In this document: positions 45,557-54,533 of the stretch, piece after piece
Layout: the number at the start of each line of letters is the position of its first letter
Numbering within the stretch: position 1 is the first letter of the stretch
From: CAWCBG01 sp963793845
GTDB taxonomy: Bacteria; Acidobacteriota; Terriglobia; Terriglobales; Acidobacteriaceae
Length of the DNA: 64,000 bases
NCBI GenBank assembly: GCA_963793845.1
Contig: CAWCBG010000012.1
Span: 532,606 to 596,605 of the forward strand
Direction of reading: 5' to 3'
The notes under the pieces: generated by a model
Database searches by the model: none
Told to the model about the DNA's origin: nothing
The model's input: the letters and a program-made list of their open reading frames with translations, nothing else
Translations under genes and position numbers: made by a program

Positions 45557-46069
45557 CTAGCGATCAAAACGCGCGCCGCTTTTTCTTTTGCTAGCGCGCT
45601 TCAGATCGGCCGTCACCTTCGGACGCTGTTTCTTGGTCATGCGGTACTCCCGAAGATCGCGCGCAATCTCCCTTGGAGAGAAATCCGGACTGTACTCTGA
45701 CGTCCTTTTCACATCCTTTGTGAAACCACCGGCCGGCTCGCGGCGCCCTGGCGGTCTCGTCCGCTCACGAAAAACATCCGCCAATCGAAGACGCCTGTCA
45801 AGACTCGCCCGCAGTTGTCCAAGACGAATGACAACTTCAACACCGGGAGCGCGACGTGACGCGGCCAGCCTAAAAACAACGATTTCCGGAGCCTTTTTCG
45901 GAGCGATCTTCATCGACCGAGAGAATGATGTAATGAAATCCGCCAGTCTCGTTGCGGACATCCCAAGTGTGAGTTTGAGACAAGCAGCGACTTGGGCCTG
46001 ATGGAGGGAGAGGCTGTCAAACACGTGGAGTCCACCAATCCGCCGTGATCTCACAATGCCGAACTGCAC
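45557..46069 (-). CDS. MerR-like HTH regulator with unclear start
   Basis: From GTG 46069 the frame gives 170 residues, but the frame remains open and meaningful upstream: LKLNQASAVLGIPAKELQNL forms the first helix pair of a MerR/excisionase-type HTH, which continues into VQFGIVRSRR and GGLHVFDSLSL. The only start that keeps this is CTG 46144, nine bases after GGAGG; it would give 195 residues. The C-terminal part is basic with an EREIAR-like DFSPREIARDLREYRMTKKQ end. It is divergent from the serine recombinase and a palindrome lies between them, so it likely regulates that promoter. Confidence 0.65.
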   Translation of the reverse strand: MQFGIVRSRRIGGLHVFDSLSLHQAQVAACLKLTLGMSATRLADFITSFSRSMKIAPKKAPEIVVFRLAASRRAPGVEVVIRLGQLRASLDRRLRLADVFRERTRPPGRREPAGGFTKDVKRTSEYSPDFSPREIARDLREYRMTKKQRPKVTADLKRASKRKSGARFDR

Positions 46070-46165
46070 AAGGTTCTGCAGCTCTTTTGCAGGTATGCCC
46101 AGAACCGCACTTGCCTGATTAAGCTTGAGTCTGATGTTTTCCAGTCGACAGCTCCTCCGCAGAAA

Positions 46166-46182
46166 TGTCTAAACTTTAGACA
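46166..46182. promoter_or_regulatory. 17-bp perfect palindrome in a divergent promoter, probable operator
   Basis: TGTCTAAA-C-TTTAGACA is a perfect 8-bp inverted repeat around one base, lying between the MerR-like gene (-) and the serine recombinase gene (+). It ends five bases before the recombinase ATG at 46187. A repressor bound here would control both genes; the MerR-like protein is the natural candidate. Confidence 0.65.
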
Positions 46183-46186
46183 GAAT

Positions 46187-47833
46187 ATGAAATACGGTCA
46201 ATTTTCGTGTTACCAACTTGTGTCAGAGAGAGTATCATCCGTTCGAGCCTCTTTGGACCCTTGGAATCCCATGCCAGAGCGCCACGAGCCAACGGCAGCA
46301 CTGCATACTCGGGCAGCTCAATATCTACGCATGTCCACCGAGCATCAGCAATACTCGACCGACAATCAATCGGAATGCATAAGACACTACGCCGAGTTGC
46401 ACGGCATCGAAATCGTCCGCACTTATTCGGATGAGGGCAAGAGTGGACTCAATCTCAATGACCGAGGCGCGCTGCGTGATCTTCTTGATGACGTGCAGAA
46501 CGGGCGCGCCGATTACAAGCTCGTCTTGGTATATGACGTCAGCCGATGGGGACGCTTCCAAGATTCGGATGAGGGGGCGTATTACGAATATGTCTGCAAG
46601 CGAGCAAACGTTGGAATCCGTTATTGCGCGGAACAGTTCGACAATGACGGCAGCCTGCCGTCGTCGCTACTCAAGACGATAAAACGGGCGATGGCCGCCG
46701 AATACAGCCGCGAATTATCAGCAAAAGTAATTGTCGGCCAGAACAGACTCGTAAAGATGGGCTTTCGGCAGGGCGGAAGCGCCGGTTATGGCCTGCGGCG
46801 CCAACTGATGGACCGGAACGGCTGCCCCAAAGGGTTTCTTGGTCTGAATGAACAGAAAAGCATTCAGACCGACCGCGTCATTCTTGTGCCTGGGCCCGAA
46901 GATGAGGTCAACGTCGTCCACGAGATTTACGACCTATTCATCGAAGGCCACAAAACTGAAAAGGAAATTGCGGACGAGCTCAACGAACGTGGCGTCCTTA
47001 CAGATCGAGGCAAGCGCTGGCAGGACTACATAGTCCGCAGAATTCTCACAAATCCTAAGTACGCGGGAATTAACGTCCGCAACCTGAGTTCGGTCAAACT
47101 CAAACAAAAAAGGGTTATGAACCCGCCGGAGATGTGGATTCGCTGTGAAAAGGCGTTTCAGCCGATCGTTACCCGTGAGAGGTTTGACCAGGCGTGTGCG
47201 ATGGTTGACGATTACCACCGACGACTGACTGACCAAGAGTGTCTCACCCGCCTGCGCACACTTTTAGCACGGGCCGGTACGCTGTCCACGCGGCTAATCG
47301 ATGGCGCCTGTGATGTACCCAACGTCAGCCAATACAAACGGCGCTTTGGGTCTCTCAGGCGGGCGTACTCGCTCATAGGTTACGTTCCGCGTTCCGACTA
47401 CCGCTACATGGACGCCAGAATGGCGATCCGGGAGTGGGGTAAAGAACAGCGTACTTCGATCATTGCTCGGTTGCGTGAGCAAGGCGCGGAAGTGGAGAAG
47501 CGCAAGTGCTCAATCCTCCTAATCAACCAAGAGTTCACGGCGTCATTAGTGATTGTCCTCTGTCGCAAAACTAGGGCCGGGAATCTCCGGTGGTATGTTG
47601 AGCTCTACAATTACCGAAACCCGCCCGATGTCACGATTGCCATACGTCTGAAGCCTGACAACAAAGAGATCCTGGACTTTTACCTTCTGCCCAAGATCGA
47701 GATTACACGCCAAATCACCCGCCTCGCTCTCACCAATAATTCTGGCCTGGACGTTTATCGCTTCGACAATCTAGACCTTTTGACGAGCATTGTTCGCCGC
47801 ATTCCAGTAGAGGAGGTTGTATGCACTCGGTAG
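46187..47833 (+). CDS. large serine recombinase
   Basis: A 548-residue recombinase from ATG 46187, or 520 from ATG 46271, which begins MPERHEPTAALHTRAAQYLR. The resolvase catalytic domain has the nucleophile in YLRMSTEHQQYST (Ser50), then TYSDEGKSGLNL, YDVSRWGRFQD and AEYSRELSAKV. The recombinase domain follows (GGSAGYGLRR, KEIADELNERGV, ILTNPKYAGINV). The C-terminal third is unusual and may contact ParB partners. Its 3' end overlaps the next gene by 13 bases. It likely integrates or excises a mobile element. Confidence 0.9.
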   Translation: MKYGQFSCYQLVSERVSSVRASLDPWNPMPERHEPTAALHTRAAQYLRMSTEHQQYSTDNQSECIRHYAELHGIEIVRTYSDEGKSGLNLNDRGALRDLLDDVQNGRADYKLVLVYDVSRWGRFQDSDEGAYYEYVCKRANVGIRYCAEQFDNDGSLPSSLLKTIKRAMAAEYSRELSAKVIVGQNRLVKMGFRQGGSAGYGLRRQLMDRNGCPKGFLGLNEQKSIQTDRVILVPGPEDEVNVVHEIYDLFIEGHKTEKEIADELNERGVLTDRGKRWQDYIVRRILTNPKYAGINVRNLSSVKLKQKRVMNPPEMWIRCEKAFQPIVTRERFDQACAMVDDYHRRLTDQECLTRLRTLLARAGTLSTRLIDGACDVPNVSQYKRRFGSLRRAYSLIGYVPRSDYRYMDARMAIREWGKEQRTSIIARLREQGAEVEKRKCSILLINQEFTASLVIVLCRKTRAGNLRWYVELYNYRNPPDVTIAIRLKPDNKEILDFYLLPKIEITRQITRLALTNNSGLDVYRFDNLDLLTSIVRRIPVEEVVCTR

Positions 47834-48681
47834 AGATCGAGCAGATTCCTATTAACGAGATTCGGGTTTCAAACCCACGTTCTCGAAATCAGGTGACGTT
47901 TCAGCAGATAGTGGCGAGTATCGGGGCTGTCGGATTGAAGAAGCCGATCACCGTCTCTCGCCGGGCGGCCGATTCCGATGGTACTCGATATGACCTCGTC
48001 TGTGGACAGGGTCGCATGGAAGCTTGCCTCGCGTTGGGTGGAACCACGGTTCCAGCTGTGGTTATCGACGTCCCTCGCGAACGGCAGTTCCTGATGAGTC
48101 TTATTGAGAACATCGCCCGCCGCCCGCCATCGAATGGCGATCTTTTTCGAGAAATCCGGAATCTTCGCAGTCGTAACTACAAAGCACAAGAGATCGGGGA
48201 AAAACTCGGCCTGAAACCCACTTACATTTTCGGCATTGTTCACCTCTTGGAGCATGGCGAGGCGGCATTGATACGTGCTGTGGAGGGCAGGCAGTTACCA
48301 CTCAACGTTGCAATGGAGATTTCGCGTGGCAACGATCAGGAGCTGCAGCGGGCCTTGTCAGAGGCGTACCAGAATGGTGAACTGAGAGGCTCTAAACTGA
48401 CGCGTGCCAGGCGAATCATCGCACGTCGGCTGTCCAAGCGTAAGGGCGAAACCGGGGAGCAAGCTCAGTACCGGGTAACTGGCGCGAGCCTCGTGCGGGA
48501 ATACCAGCATCACGTGCGCGAGCGGAAGAAGCTCATTGGAAAAGCACAATTTACCAAGGAGCGACTGCTGATGCTGATTTCGGCAGTTCGGTCTCTCGTT
48601 GGAGACGACCATTTCGTCGCTCTGGTCAGGGCCGAGCAGCTTGCCGACATGCCAGAGCAACTTGCAGCACGGCTTTCATAA
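47821..48681 (+). CDS. ParB/RepB-like partition-type protein
   Basis: A 286-residue protein. The ParB N-terminal nuclease-like domain shows IEQIPINEIRVSNPRSRN, DLVCGQGRMEACLALGG and LIENIARR (the ENIARR arginine box). The central HTH is AQEIGEKLGLKPTYIFGIVHLL. The C-terminus is basic and helical. It is translated with the serine recombinase (13-base overlap). Its use with a recombinase rather than a ParA ATPase suggests a role in recombination or regulation instead of plasmid partition; this is inference. Confidence 0.85.
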   Translation: MHSVEIEQIPINEIRVSNPRSRNQVTFQQIVASIGAVGLKKPITVSRRAADSDGTRYDLVCGQGRMEACLALGGTTVPAVVIDVPRERQFLMSLIENIARRPPSNGDLFREIRNLRSRNYKAQEIGEKLGLKPTYIFGIVHLLEHGEAALIRAVEGRQLPLNVAMEISRGNDQELQRALSEAYQNGELRGSKLTRARRIIARRLSKRKGETGEQAQYRVTGASLVREYQHHVRERKKLIGKAQFTKERLLMLISAVRSLVGDDHFVALVRAEQLADMPEQLAARLS

Positions 48682-48694
48682 AAAGGGGAGAGTT

Positions 48695-49579
48695 ATGCCA
48701 GATTCCAACTCAGCTGTTAAGCGCGCGTTTGAGCAGAAAGTCTTCGTGCTTGCGATCGACAGCATAGTGCCTCAGAAGAGCGTTACGCCCGCCACTCGGA
48801 GATCGCCAACATACAAGGAAATTGCCGCCTCCCTCCAACATGTCGGCTTGATCGAGCCCCTGGTCGTCTTCCCCCGCGGGCCGCACGACTATTTACTGCT
48901 AGATGGTCATCTCCGTCTGGATATCCTATGCCGGACAGGCGCCACCGAAGTACACACGGTTTTTGCCAGCGATGACGAATCCTACACCTACAACAAACGT
49001 GTCAATCATGCGCCGCCCGTCGCACAGCACTTCATGATACTCAAGGCGCTGGCGAATGGAGTTAGCGAAGAACAGATTGCAGCTGCACTGAACATCGATG
49101 TTGAGCAACTCAAGAAGAAGAGAAACCTGCTGGACGGAATCTGCCCGGAAGTGGTTGCAATCTTACGAGACGTTCGCGTTTCGACCGACGTTTTTCCTGT
49201 GCTCAGGAAGATGCGGCCAGTTCGGCAAATTGAAGCCGCCGAACATATGCGCGCTACGGGCACGTACTCCGGCACTTTCGCTAGGGCGCTTCTGCAGGTT
49301 ACTAATCCGGAATTACTCTTGGAGGTGGAAGTCAGCCGGAGGTTGAGGGCCACCTCAGCAGCCGCGCAGTCAATGTTTGCGGAAGAGGACGCTTCCCTAG
49401 TGAGGGACTTGAAGAAAATTGAAGAGTCCTACGGCACAGACATGCTAGTGCTAACGGTATCCTGTGCCTACGTTAGGCGACTGCTGTCGAACGACAGGGT
49501 CGAGCAGCATTTGGAGAAATATCATCCTGACATTCTTAGTACACTTCGCGCTCTAGTCATTCAGACGCATTCGTCGTAG
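48695..49579 (+). CDS. RepB-family ParB-like protein
   Basis: A 294-residue protein from ATG 48695 after aaaaggggagagtt. ParB-like region: TYKEIAASLQHVGLIEPLVV, YLLLDGHLRLDIL and a changed box NKRVNHAPPVAQHFM in place of ENI-R-R. An HTH (VSEEQIAAALNIDVEQLKKK) follows, then the RepB plasmid-partition C-terminal domain (VFPVLRKMRPVRQIEAAEHM). It directly follows the other ParB gene. The three genes look like one functional unit. Confidence 0.82.
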   Translation: MPDSNSAVKRAFEQKVFVLAIDSIVPQKSVTPATRRSPTYKEIAASLQHVGLIEPLVVFPRGPHDYLLLDGHLRLDILCRTGATEVHTVFASDDESYTYNKRVNHAPPVAQHFMILKALANGVSEEQIAAALNIDVEQLKKKRNLLDGICPEVVAILRDVRVSTDVFPVLRKMRPVRQIEAAEHMRATGTYSGTFARALLQVTNPELLLEVEVSRRLRATSAAAQSMFAEEDASLVRDLKKIEESYGTDMLVLTVSCAYVRRLLSNDRVEQHLEKYHPDILSTLRALVIQTHSS

Positions 49580-49646
49580 AAGCTTCTACTATGTGTTTTT
49601 AGGGCTCAAAGTCCGGTCCCCGGTGCCACGCCGCAACCAGCTCTTC

Positions 49647-49994
49647 TTACGACTGGCCGGATTTCCTTCCGGACCAGGACTGCGCTGGGGGTTTGCCCCT
49701 TCGCGGATGGGTAGTTGCGTAGCTAACGGCATGCTCCGCCATCTCGCGAGTCAGCGAGGGGTATCCTTGCAGGATCTCGTCGATCGGCGTCCCCTGTTCG
49801 ATCATGTCCGCAACTAGGTGAACGGGGATTCTCGTCCCGCGAAACACAGGCGTGCCCGCCATTATGTCTGAGTCAGTGTGAACCATTTCAGGGTCTCGCT
49901 CTGAGTCTTGACGCCTGGGCTTCGCTTTTGGTTCTTGCCTCGTCACCGCCCTGCTCTCCACGTCGGGCTGCGTTACGCAAGTTGCGTAACGCAA
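49647..49994 (-). CDS. DUF433 family antitoxin-like protein
   Basis: The DUF433 core is clear: SDIMAGTPVFRGTRIPVHLV, ADMIEQGTPIDEILQGYPSL, then TREMAEHAVSYA. DUF433 proteins are small HTH proteins often paired with PIN-like toxins. The full frame is 115 residues from TTG 49994, which lies inside a palindrome. Starting at GTG 49964 or ATG 49886 (78 residues) is more likely. No toxin gene follows downstream on this strand. Confidence 0.72.
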   Translation of the reverse strand: MRYATCVTQPDVESRAVTRQEPKAKPRRQDSERDPEMVHTDSDIMAGTPVFRGTRIPVHLVADMIEQGTPIDEILQGYPSLTREMAEHAVSYATTHPRRGKPPAQSWSGRKSGQS

Positions 49995-50003
49995 CTTGCG
50001 TAA
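49973..50003. repeat. 31-bp perfect inverted repeat, possible operator
   Basis: Arms of 14 bases, TTACGCAAGTTGCG and CGCAACTTGCGTAA, flank a 3-base centre (TAA). Each arm itself contains the octamers TTACGCAA and TTGCG, so the element is a dyad of dyads. It lies immediately upstream of the DUF433 gene and fits a repressor-binding site better than a terminator, as no T run follows on either strand. Confidence 0.6.
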
Positions 50004-50470
50004 TTCTAGCGCGATTCGTGGTAAGGGGTGGCCTTCTTCGCCACTGTTGATTCAGACGGTTCCGTGAAGGGCAACTCGCGCTCCCACATGCACCGCCACA
50101 CTGGAAGCCTTTGATGAATGCGATACGAGCGACGCGCTAGCGATGCTCGCTGAGAATTGCCAAAACAATGGTTCGGTTGTAGTCCCCGCAATTCTAGGTG
50201 CAGCCTTCGGCTGATCTTTTCCATTTCACATTCGTTTCATGGCGAATTTTCGAGCTCCGTTCGGCTCCTTCTGTCAATCCCGCTTGTGCAGCTCCGCGCG
50301 GCGCAAAAAACAAAAGCGCGCCGTGCTCGCTTCCGCGCCCGTTCCGGCTCCGCTTCGCTCCGGGGATTGACAGCGCCTCTCTTCGCTCAACCTTCGCCTC
50401 CGTGAAACGAATGTTTTTTCTTGGCCGCATAGGCCAAGTACCTCAACACCCAGAAAAGGAGACACATCCC
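50004..50470. other. intergenic region, no gene seen
   Basis: About 470 bases. A frame open from 50198 into the next gene has low-quality composition before 50471 and is treated as leader. A short hairpin TTGGCC-GCATA-GGCCAA is at 50421-50437. No other feature is supported. Confidence 0.4.
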
Positions 50471-51187
50471 ATGCTCGACACCGTGAAAGATTTGCTTGCC
50501 AACACTAAAATTCCAGCCATCGATGCTGTACAAATGTCGGATCTACTGCAGTATCTGTTCAGCACCGCCGAAAAGACGCTTCGCATCCAGGTTGCGGAAG
50601 TCGTATACCGCAACGATCATGTCCACCCAAATGCCTTAGACGTATTTCTCGCCTGTACACTGCCGATGGCCGAAAAAGCTGCACGCAGCAGAGCACACAG
50701 GCTGTTTATCTGTCCGTCCGATTGGCAGGTCGAATTGATGTACGACGGTGCAGTCAAAGCAATGATCGCAATGTTTCAGTGCAACTATGTTGTGAGGCCG
50801 GGCACAGACGCTTTTCGGCGTTACATTGTTCGCGCGTTAGCACTTGGAACCGTGCGGTCGTATTTTATGCGCGAGGAGAACGACGGCGTTCGGGCTGTCG
50901 CCAATCCCGCGACCGCTTCCAGCCGCAAAAGACCAATCCGGAACAAAGTCGAGCAGGATGTAATCACCCGCGAACTGCTCAGGCAGGTGATGAATTTCCC
51001 GCACTTGCGAGCCCCTCTGATCGAAACTCTGCAATGCATTGCGACGCTTGGCCCGGATGGTGCCCTGAAAGAACAGGCATACCCGAACCTTAAGCGCGAT
51101 AGGGGGAGGAGGCCGATCCTTGATCCCGATGCGATCGCGGAAGCCATGGGGACGAGCCGAGCGAGCTGTACATCGGAATCTCCGTGA
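50471..51187 (+). CDS. sigma-region-4-like HTH protein with a frameshift near its end
   Basis: ATG 50471 follows aaaaggagacacatccc. The first 225 residues are soluble and helical, with DLLQYLFSTAEKTLRIQVAE and DVITRELLRQVMNFPHLRAP. Near the end, DPDAIAEAMGTSRAS begins an HTH that stops in this frame at 51187. With one base removed near 51170 the frame continues VHRNLREARLILREVF to a stop at 51248, just before a strong terminator. That completes a sigma region 4-like helix. I infer a plasmid-type regulator whose gene has a one-base insertion. Function is not known. Confidence 0.6.
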   Translation: MLDTVKDLLANTKIPAIDAVQMSDLLQYLFSTAEKTLRIQVAEVVYRNDHVHPNALDVFLACTLPMAEKAARSRAHRLFICPSDWQVELMYDGAVKAMIAMFQCNYVVRPGTDAFRRYIVRALALGTVRSYFMREENDGVRAVANPATASSRKRPIRNKVEQDVITRELLRQVMNFPHLRAPLIETLQCIATLGPDGALKEQAYPNLKRDRGRRPILDPDAIAEAMGTSRASCTSESP

Positions 51188-51257
51188 GGCAAGACTCATC
51201 CTGCGCGAAGTCTTCAATGCAGACGGAAAATTGTTTCTCACCCGCTGAGGAGCAGTA

Positions 51258-51286
51258 GGGGCACGCACTCAACGTGCCCCTTTTTT
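51258..51286 (+). terminator. Rho-independent terminator
   Basis: A perfect 8-bp stem GGGGCACG/CGTGCCCC with a 7-nt loop and six T. It lies ten bases after the restored stop (51248) of the sigma-like gene, which supports that longer gene end. Confidence 0.93.
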
Positions 51287-51297
51287 CGAGATTCCGC

Positions 51298-51334
51298 GGC
51301 GCCAGCCATCGTTCCGATGGCTGGCGCCTTGTTT
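51298..51334 (+). terminator. second hairpin, terminator-like
   Basis: A perfect 13-bp stem GGCGCCAGCCATC/GATGGCTGGCGCC with loop GTTCC, followed by TTGTTT. It lies twelve bases after the first terminator and just before a small gene, so it may be a backup terminator or an RNA leader structure for that gene. Confidence 0.65.
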
Positions 51335-51364
51335 CAGCACTCAACCTTGGAAGGAGAACAGACG

Positions 51365-51532
51365 ATGAATCGCGAATTTCAGCAGTATCGCTTTGCGTTG
51401 ATAGAGGCCCACAACATCGCACGGGCGCGGCTCGAATCACAATTCAAGGGTGAAATCACCGATTTCGAGAAGCTTGAGAGCGCCATTGAACAAGAGCTTC
51501 TGGAACCCACGAAATGTGTCGCCATGGCGTAA
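51365..51532 (+). CDS. small hypothetical protein
   Basis: Encodes 55 residues from ATG 51365, with a strong ribosome binding site (ggaaggagaacag). The product is charged and helical (YRFALIEAHNIARARLESQF) and has no membrane segment. It sits between terminators, so it is a separate transcript. I do not recognise a family. Confidence 0.6.
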   Translation: MNREFQQYRFALIEAHNIARARLESQFKGEITDFEKLESAIEQELLEPTKCVAMA

Positions 51533-51550
51533 ATCCGAAATCGAGCAAAT

Positions 51551-51592
51551 GGGCTGCCGCGACGGGGCTCGGATGGCAGCCCTCGAGTTTTT
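51551..51592 (+). terminator. terminator-like hairpin
   Basis: The stem GGGCTGCC/GGCAGCCC encloses a 16-base loop and is followed, after TCGAG, by TTTTT. It lies 19 bases after the stop of the small gene at 51365-51532. Confidence 0.6.
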
Positions 51593-51745
51593 CTGGGCAC
51601 ATCGTCACGAGTTGCGACGTGAAAGTCTCTCTACTGCCGCTGAAACTTCCTCACTTCAGCGGCTACATTGACGGCCAGTGTAAAATACCCGCAAACGTAG
51701 AATCCCGCCGCTCGTCAGTATTCCAACTCCGGAGGTCAACGACCC

Positions 51746-53520
51746 ATGTTCCCAGTACTCGCTCGTGTTTCCCGCGCTGCGTCAAACGTCGCGTGGAGCG
51801 TTTCTACGCACTTTAACGCGATCCTCCCCGAGGGAGAATTGCCGAACCCCTCTTGGGCACCCGGCCGGCTGCTCAAGAGCCGCGAGAGAATGCCAATGAT
51901 GACGGGCGTTCCGAGGAACACCCTGTCACTATGCCCGCGAGTGCAACATTGAGGCGACAGATGCGGTCATCCGAGGCCAAGCCAGTATCGCTGAGTTCAG
52001 GGACAGGCCCGGAGTGATTGAAGCCGAGATAGTAGAGGAAGCCGGGCGCATTCTGATGCGCAAGGCGTGCGCAAAGCACGGCCCATTTGAAGATGTGCTT
52101 TCCAATCACCCGGCCTTCTTCCGAAAAATGGAGACGCCTTGCTTTCGGTAGGGATTTCGAGTGCGTCGGTGACCAAGACATACACGACCACGGCCCTAAC
52201 GGGACCAGATCAGGTCGGGGCACGTACCTAATCATCGACATGACGAACAGATGCAACATGGTCTGCTCGCCCTGCTATATGGACGCAAACGCCACTGCAT
52301 ACATTCACGAATTGGACATGGAAGACATAAAGGCCGTGTTCGAGAAGGCAACGTCATTTAAGCCCCAGAGAGAAATCAATGTTCTGTTCTCAGGTGGTGA
52401 GGCTACGCTTTCGCCGATCTTGCTTGACGCCATTCGCCACGCGAAGAGCATGGGCTTCCATCGGGTTCACGTCGCGACGAATGGAATTAGATTTGCGCAA
52501 AACCGAGATTTTGCGCTCGAAGCAAAGGCGGCCGGACTGCACGCCGTATATCTGCAGTTTGATGGCGTTTCCGAAGCGAAGAACAGGCATCGCGGTATCG
52601 GAAATTACATGGAAGTGAAGCATCAGGCTCTTGAGAATATCGCTGCAGCGGGCATGCGAACGACGCTGCAAGTTAGCGTCGTTAATGGACGCAACAATGA
52701 CGGGCTTGGGGACGTTGTTCGTTTCGTAATTGAGAACGTGGACAAAATCCACGGCGTCATATTCCAACCCGTGATGTTTTCTGGGAGAGACGAGGCCATA
52801 AGCGACGAGGAGCGATACGCCCGGCGTTATCCGGTATCGCAGATCGCTTACGACCTGCAAGAGCAAACCGTCGGTCGACTGGCAGCCGATGCGAGATTGG
52901 TTCCCAGTATCGGCGTACGGAATCTTCGCCCATTTGTGCGATGTTCTTCGCCCTGAGTCGAAGATCGGGAGCCTTTTTAACGATATACATCCCAATCACG
53001 GGATCTTCAGCCCGTTGTTGGTCGATGCCGATTCACAGCAAATGATCCCAGTTGGCGCTTTCTTTAATTTGCAGCAGTTCATGCGCGACATTGTGGAGAT
53101 CACGGACTCGGCGAGGGGGCCAGCGATCACTAAGGCACTGGTCGTCGCTAGCGGTATTCCGTAATTTCGATCACAGACGGGCTCCTTCAGGGTTCGAGCT
53201 TCGCCACATTCCCGCATTGCTTGAGGATTGCTTCTATCGCGTCTCCGGCTCCGGTGAGAATTGGTCTGAGCGGGCTGATTCGTGCAACGGTCCGTTGGAG
53301 GATCGTAATGACGAACGCGATGCAGTTCCAGGATGCACACATTTACGATTTCGCGACAATGGCGGACTCGAGCCACTCCAGTGGCGACGCAAGAAGGCGA
53401 GATCAACTTTTCTGCCTACAACAGCGCCGGCTGGCGAAAGATCGTCGAGCACGTGCATCAAACTGCGACTCTGACAGAATGGCACCGGACGCATCCTCGC
53501 CATCAAATCTATGCAAATAA
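51746..53520 (+). pseudogene. radical SAM protein, Tes-like family, heavily frameshifted
   Basis: Pieces in several frames follow the order of one radical SAM protein: SRERMPMMTGVPRNTLSLCP, then ECNIEATDAVIRGQAS with RKACAKHGPFEDVL, then the SAM site DMTNRCNMVCSPCYMDAN (cluster cysteines C-x3-C-x2-C), VLFSGGEATLSP, HVATNGIRF and YLQFDGVSE. These are followed by DWFPVSAYG, VEITDSARG, VMTNAMQFQDAHIYDF and INFSAYNSAGW. At least five frame changes and one stop (52150) are needed. The order matches a family related to tetraether lipid synthase (Tes) proteins. It is not functional. Confidence 0.75.
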
Positions 53521-53616
53521 CAAGCGAGTAGATTTGGACTCGGTCCGCAGCACAGCGAGTCACTTGGTTCGGATCGAGTTGGAACCTACGACGGCGTCGG
53601 TCTGTGAGGAACGACT

Positions 53617-54270
53617 GTGACCGTGACCGGTGCGACAGATATGCCAAGCAGATTTCTCGGGGACGCACCAACGGAAATCAGGGACGTGCTTGACTGGTTT
53701 GCCATGGGGCAGGCTCGGGGAGTTCCTCCCTCACACCTGACGGAGTTCGCCGGGAAATTCTTGGGTGCATTGCATGACGATGGAGCAGTCCTCCCCGACA
53801 TAAGGGAGGATTCTGCCTTGCAGACACTTGCGCTCGTGCTGCTTCACCACACAAAGAGCCCAGAAAGCGCTGGCGCATGGCTCAACTTAGGTCTCGCCTT
53901 GCGCCGAATGGCTCTTTACCGGATCCAGGACCCGGAGCAGGTTAATCGACGGCGTTTGCGCCACGCGTTGGAGGCGCTTGAACGCTCGCTTCATCTAGAA
54001 CCTGACAACGCGGGCAAGAACATTCGCGCCTGGACTGGCGAGTCATTTACCTATCATGCGCTTGGTTTGTACGAAGACGAGGTGCGGTGTTGTTCGCTGG
54101 CGCTGGAGGCCGATAGATCAGATCCGAAACTTTGGCTGTTTTACGGATTCGCTCTCCGTTCTGCTGGCAGGAAAGGAGAGGCCCTGTCCGTTATGGATGA
54201 TGCTTACCAGGCCTATGTCGAGGCTGGCGAGCCAGAAGAGTTGAGAACTGTGTTCGCCGATATCCGCTGA
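53617..54270 (+). CDS. TPR-like helical repeat protein
   Basis: A 217-residue protein from GTG 53617 (or ATG 53641). Tetratricopeptide-like repeats are visible: GAWLNLGLALRRMALY, LEALERSLHLEPDNAGKNIRAW, YHALGLYEDEVRCCSLALEAD, LWLFYGFALRSAGRKGEALSVMDDAYQ. It is probably a protein-binding scaffold. It is intact although the gene before it is broken. Function unknown. Confidence 0.75.
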   Translation: MTVTGATDMPSRFLGDAPTEIRDVLDWFAMGQARGVPPSHLTEFAGKFLGALHDDGAVLPDIREDSALQTLALVLLHHTKSPESAGAWLNLGLALRRMALYRIQDPEQVNRRRLRHALEALERSLHLEPDNAGKNIRAWTGESFTYHALGLYEDEVRCCSLALEADRSDPKLWLFYGFALRSAGRKGEALSVMDDAYQAYVEAGEPEELRTVFADIR

Positions 54271-54359
54271 GCTTTTGTCGAGCCCTCAGGATGCCGATGT
54301 TTTGCGACTACAAGGCGGAGTGCTTCTTGAAACAAGCTAAGGACCATTGAGAGAACTTC

Positions 54360-54533
54360 ATGCCAGGAATTCATTCCACCCGGTTGGCCGCATCGAAAGC
54401 GCATCGGCGCTTCGTGGCTGACACTAGGAAGGCTGTTCAAAAAATGGGCTGGGAGATTCCTGACCCAATAAGCGTTTCTCCTTCGATAATTGGAGCCCAG
54501 TCCTCTCCAGTTTCCGGTGCCCCCCGGGTTTGA
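54360..54533 (+). CDS. possible small protein
   Basis: Encodes 57 residues from ATG 54360, beginning MPGIHSTRLAASKAHRR and containing QKMGWEIPDP. It overlaps the next gene by 44 bases. Composition is plausible but no family is recognised and the ribosome binding site is weak. Weak call. Confidence 0.3.
   Translation: MPGIHSTRLAASKAHRRFVADTRKAVQKMGWEIPDPISVSPSIIGAQSSPVSGAPRV

Noticed and set aside
50198..50470. N-terminal extension of the sigma-like gene
   Set aside because: The extension has atypical composition, and a good ribosome binding site directly precedes ATG 50471.
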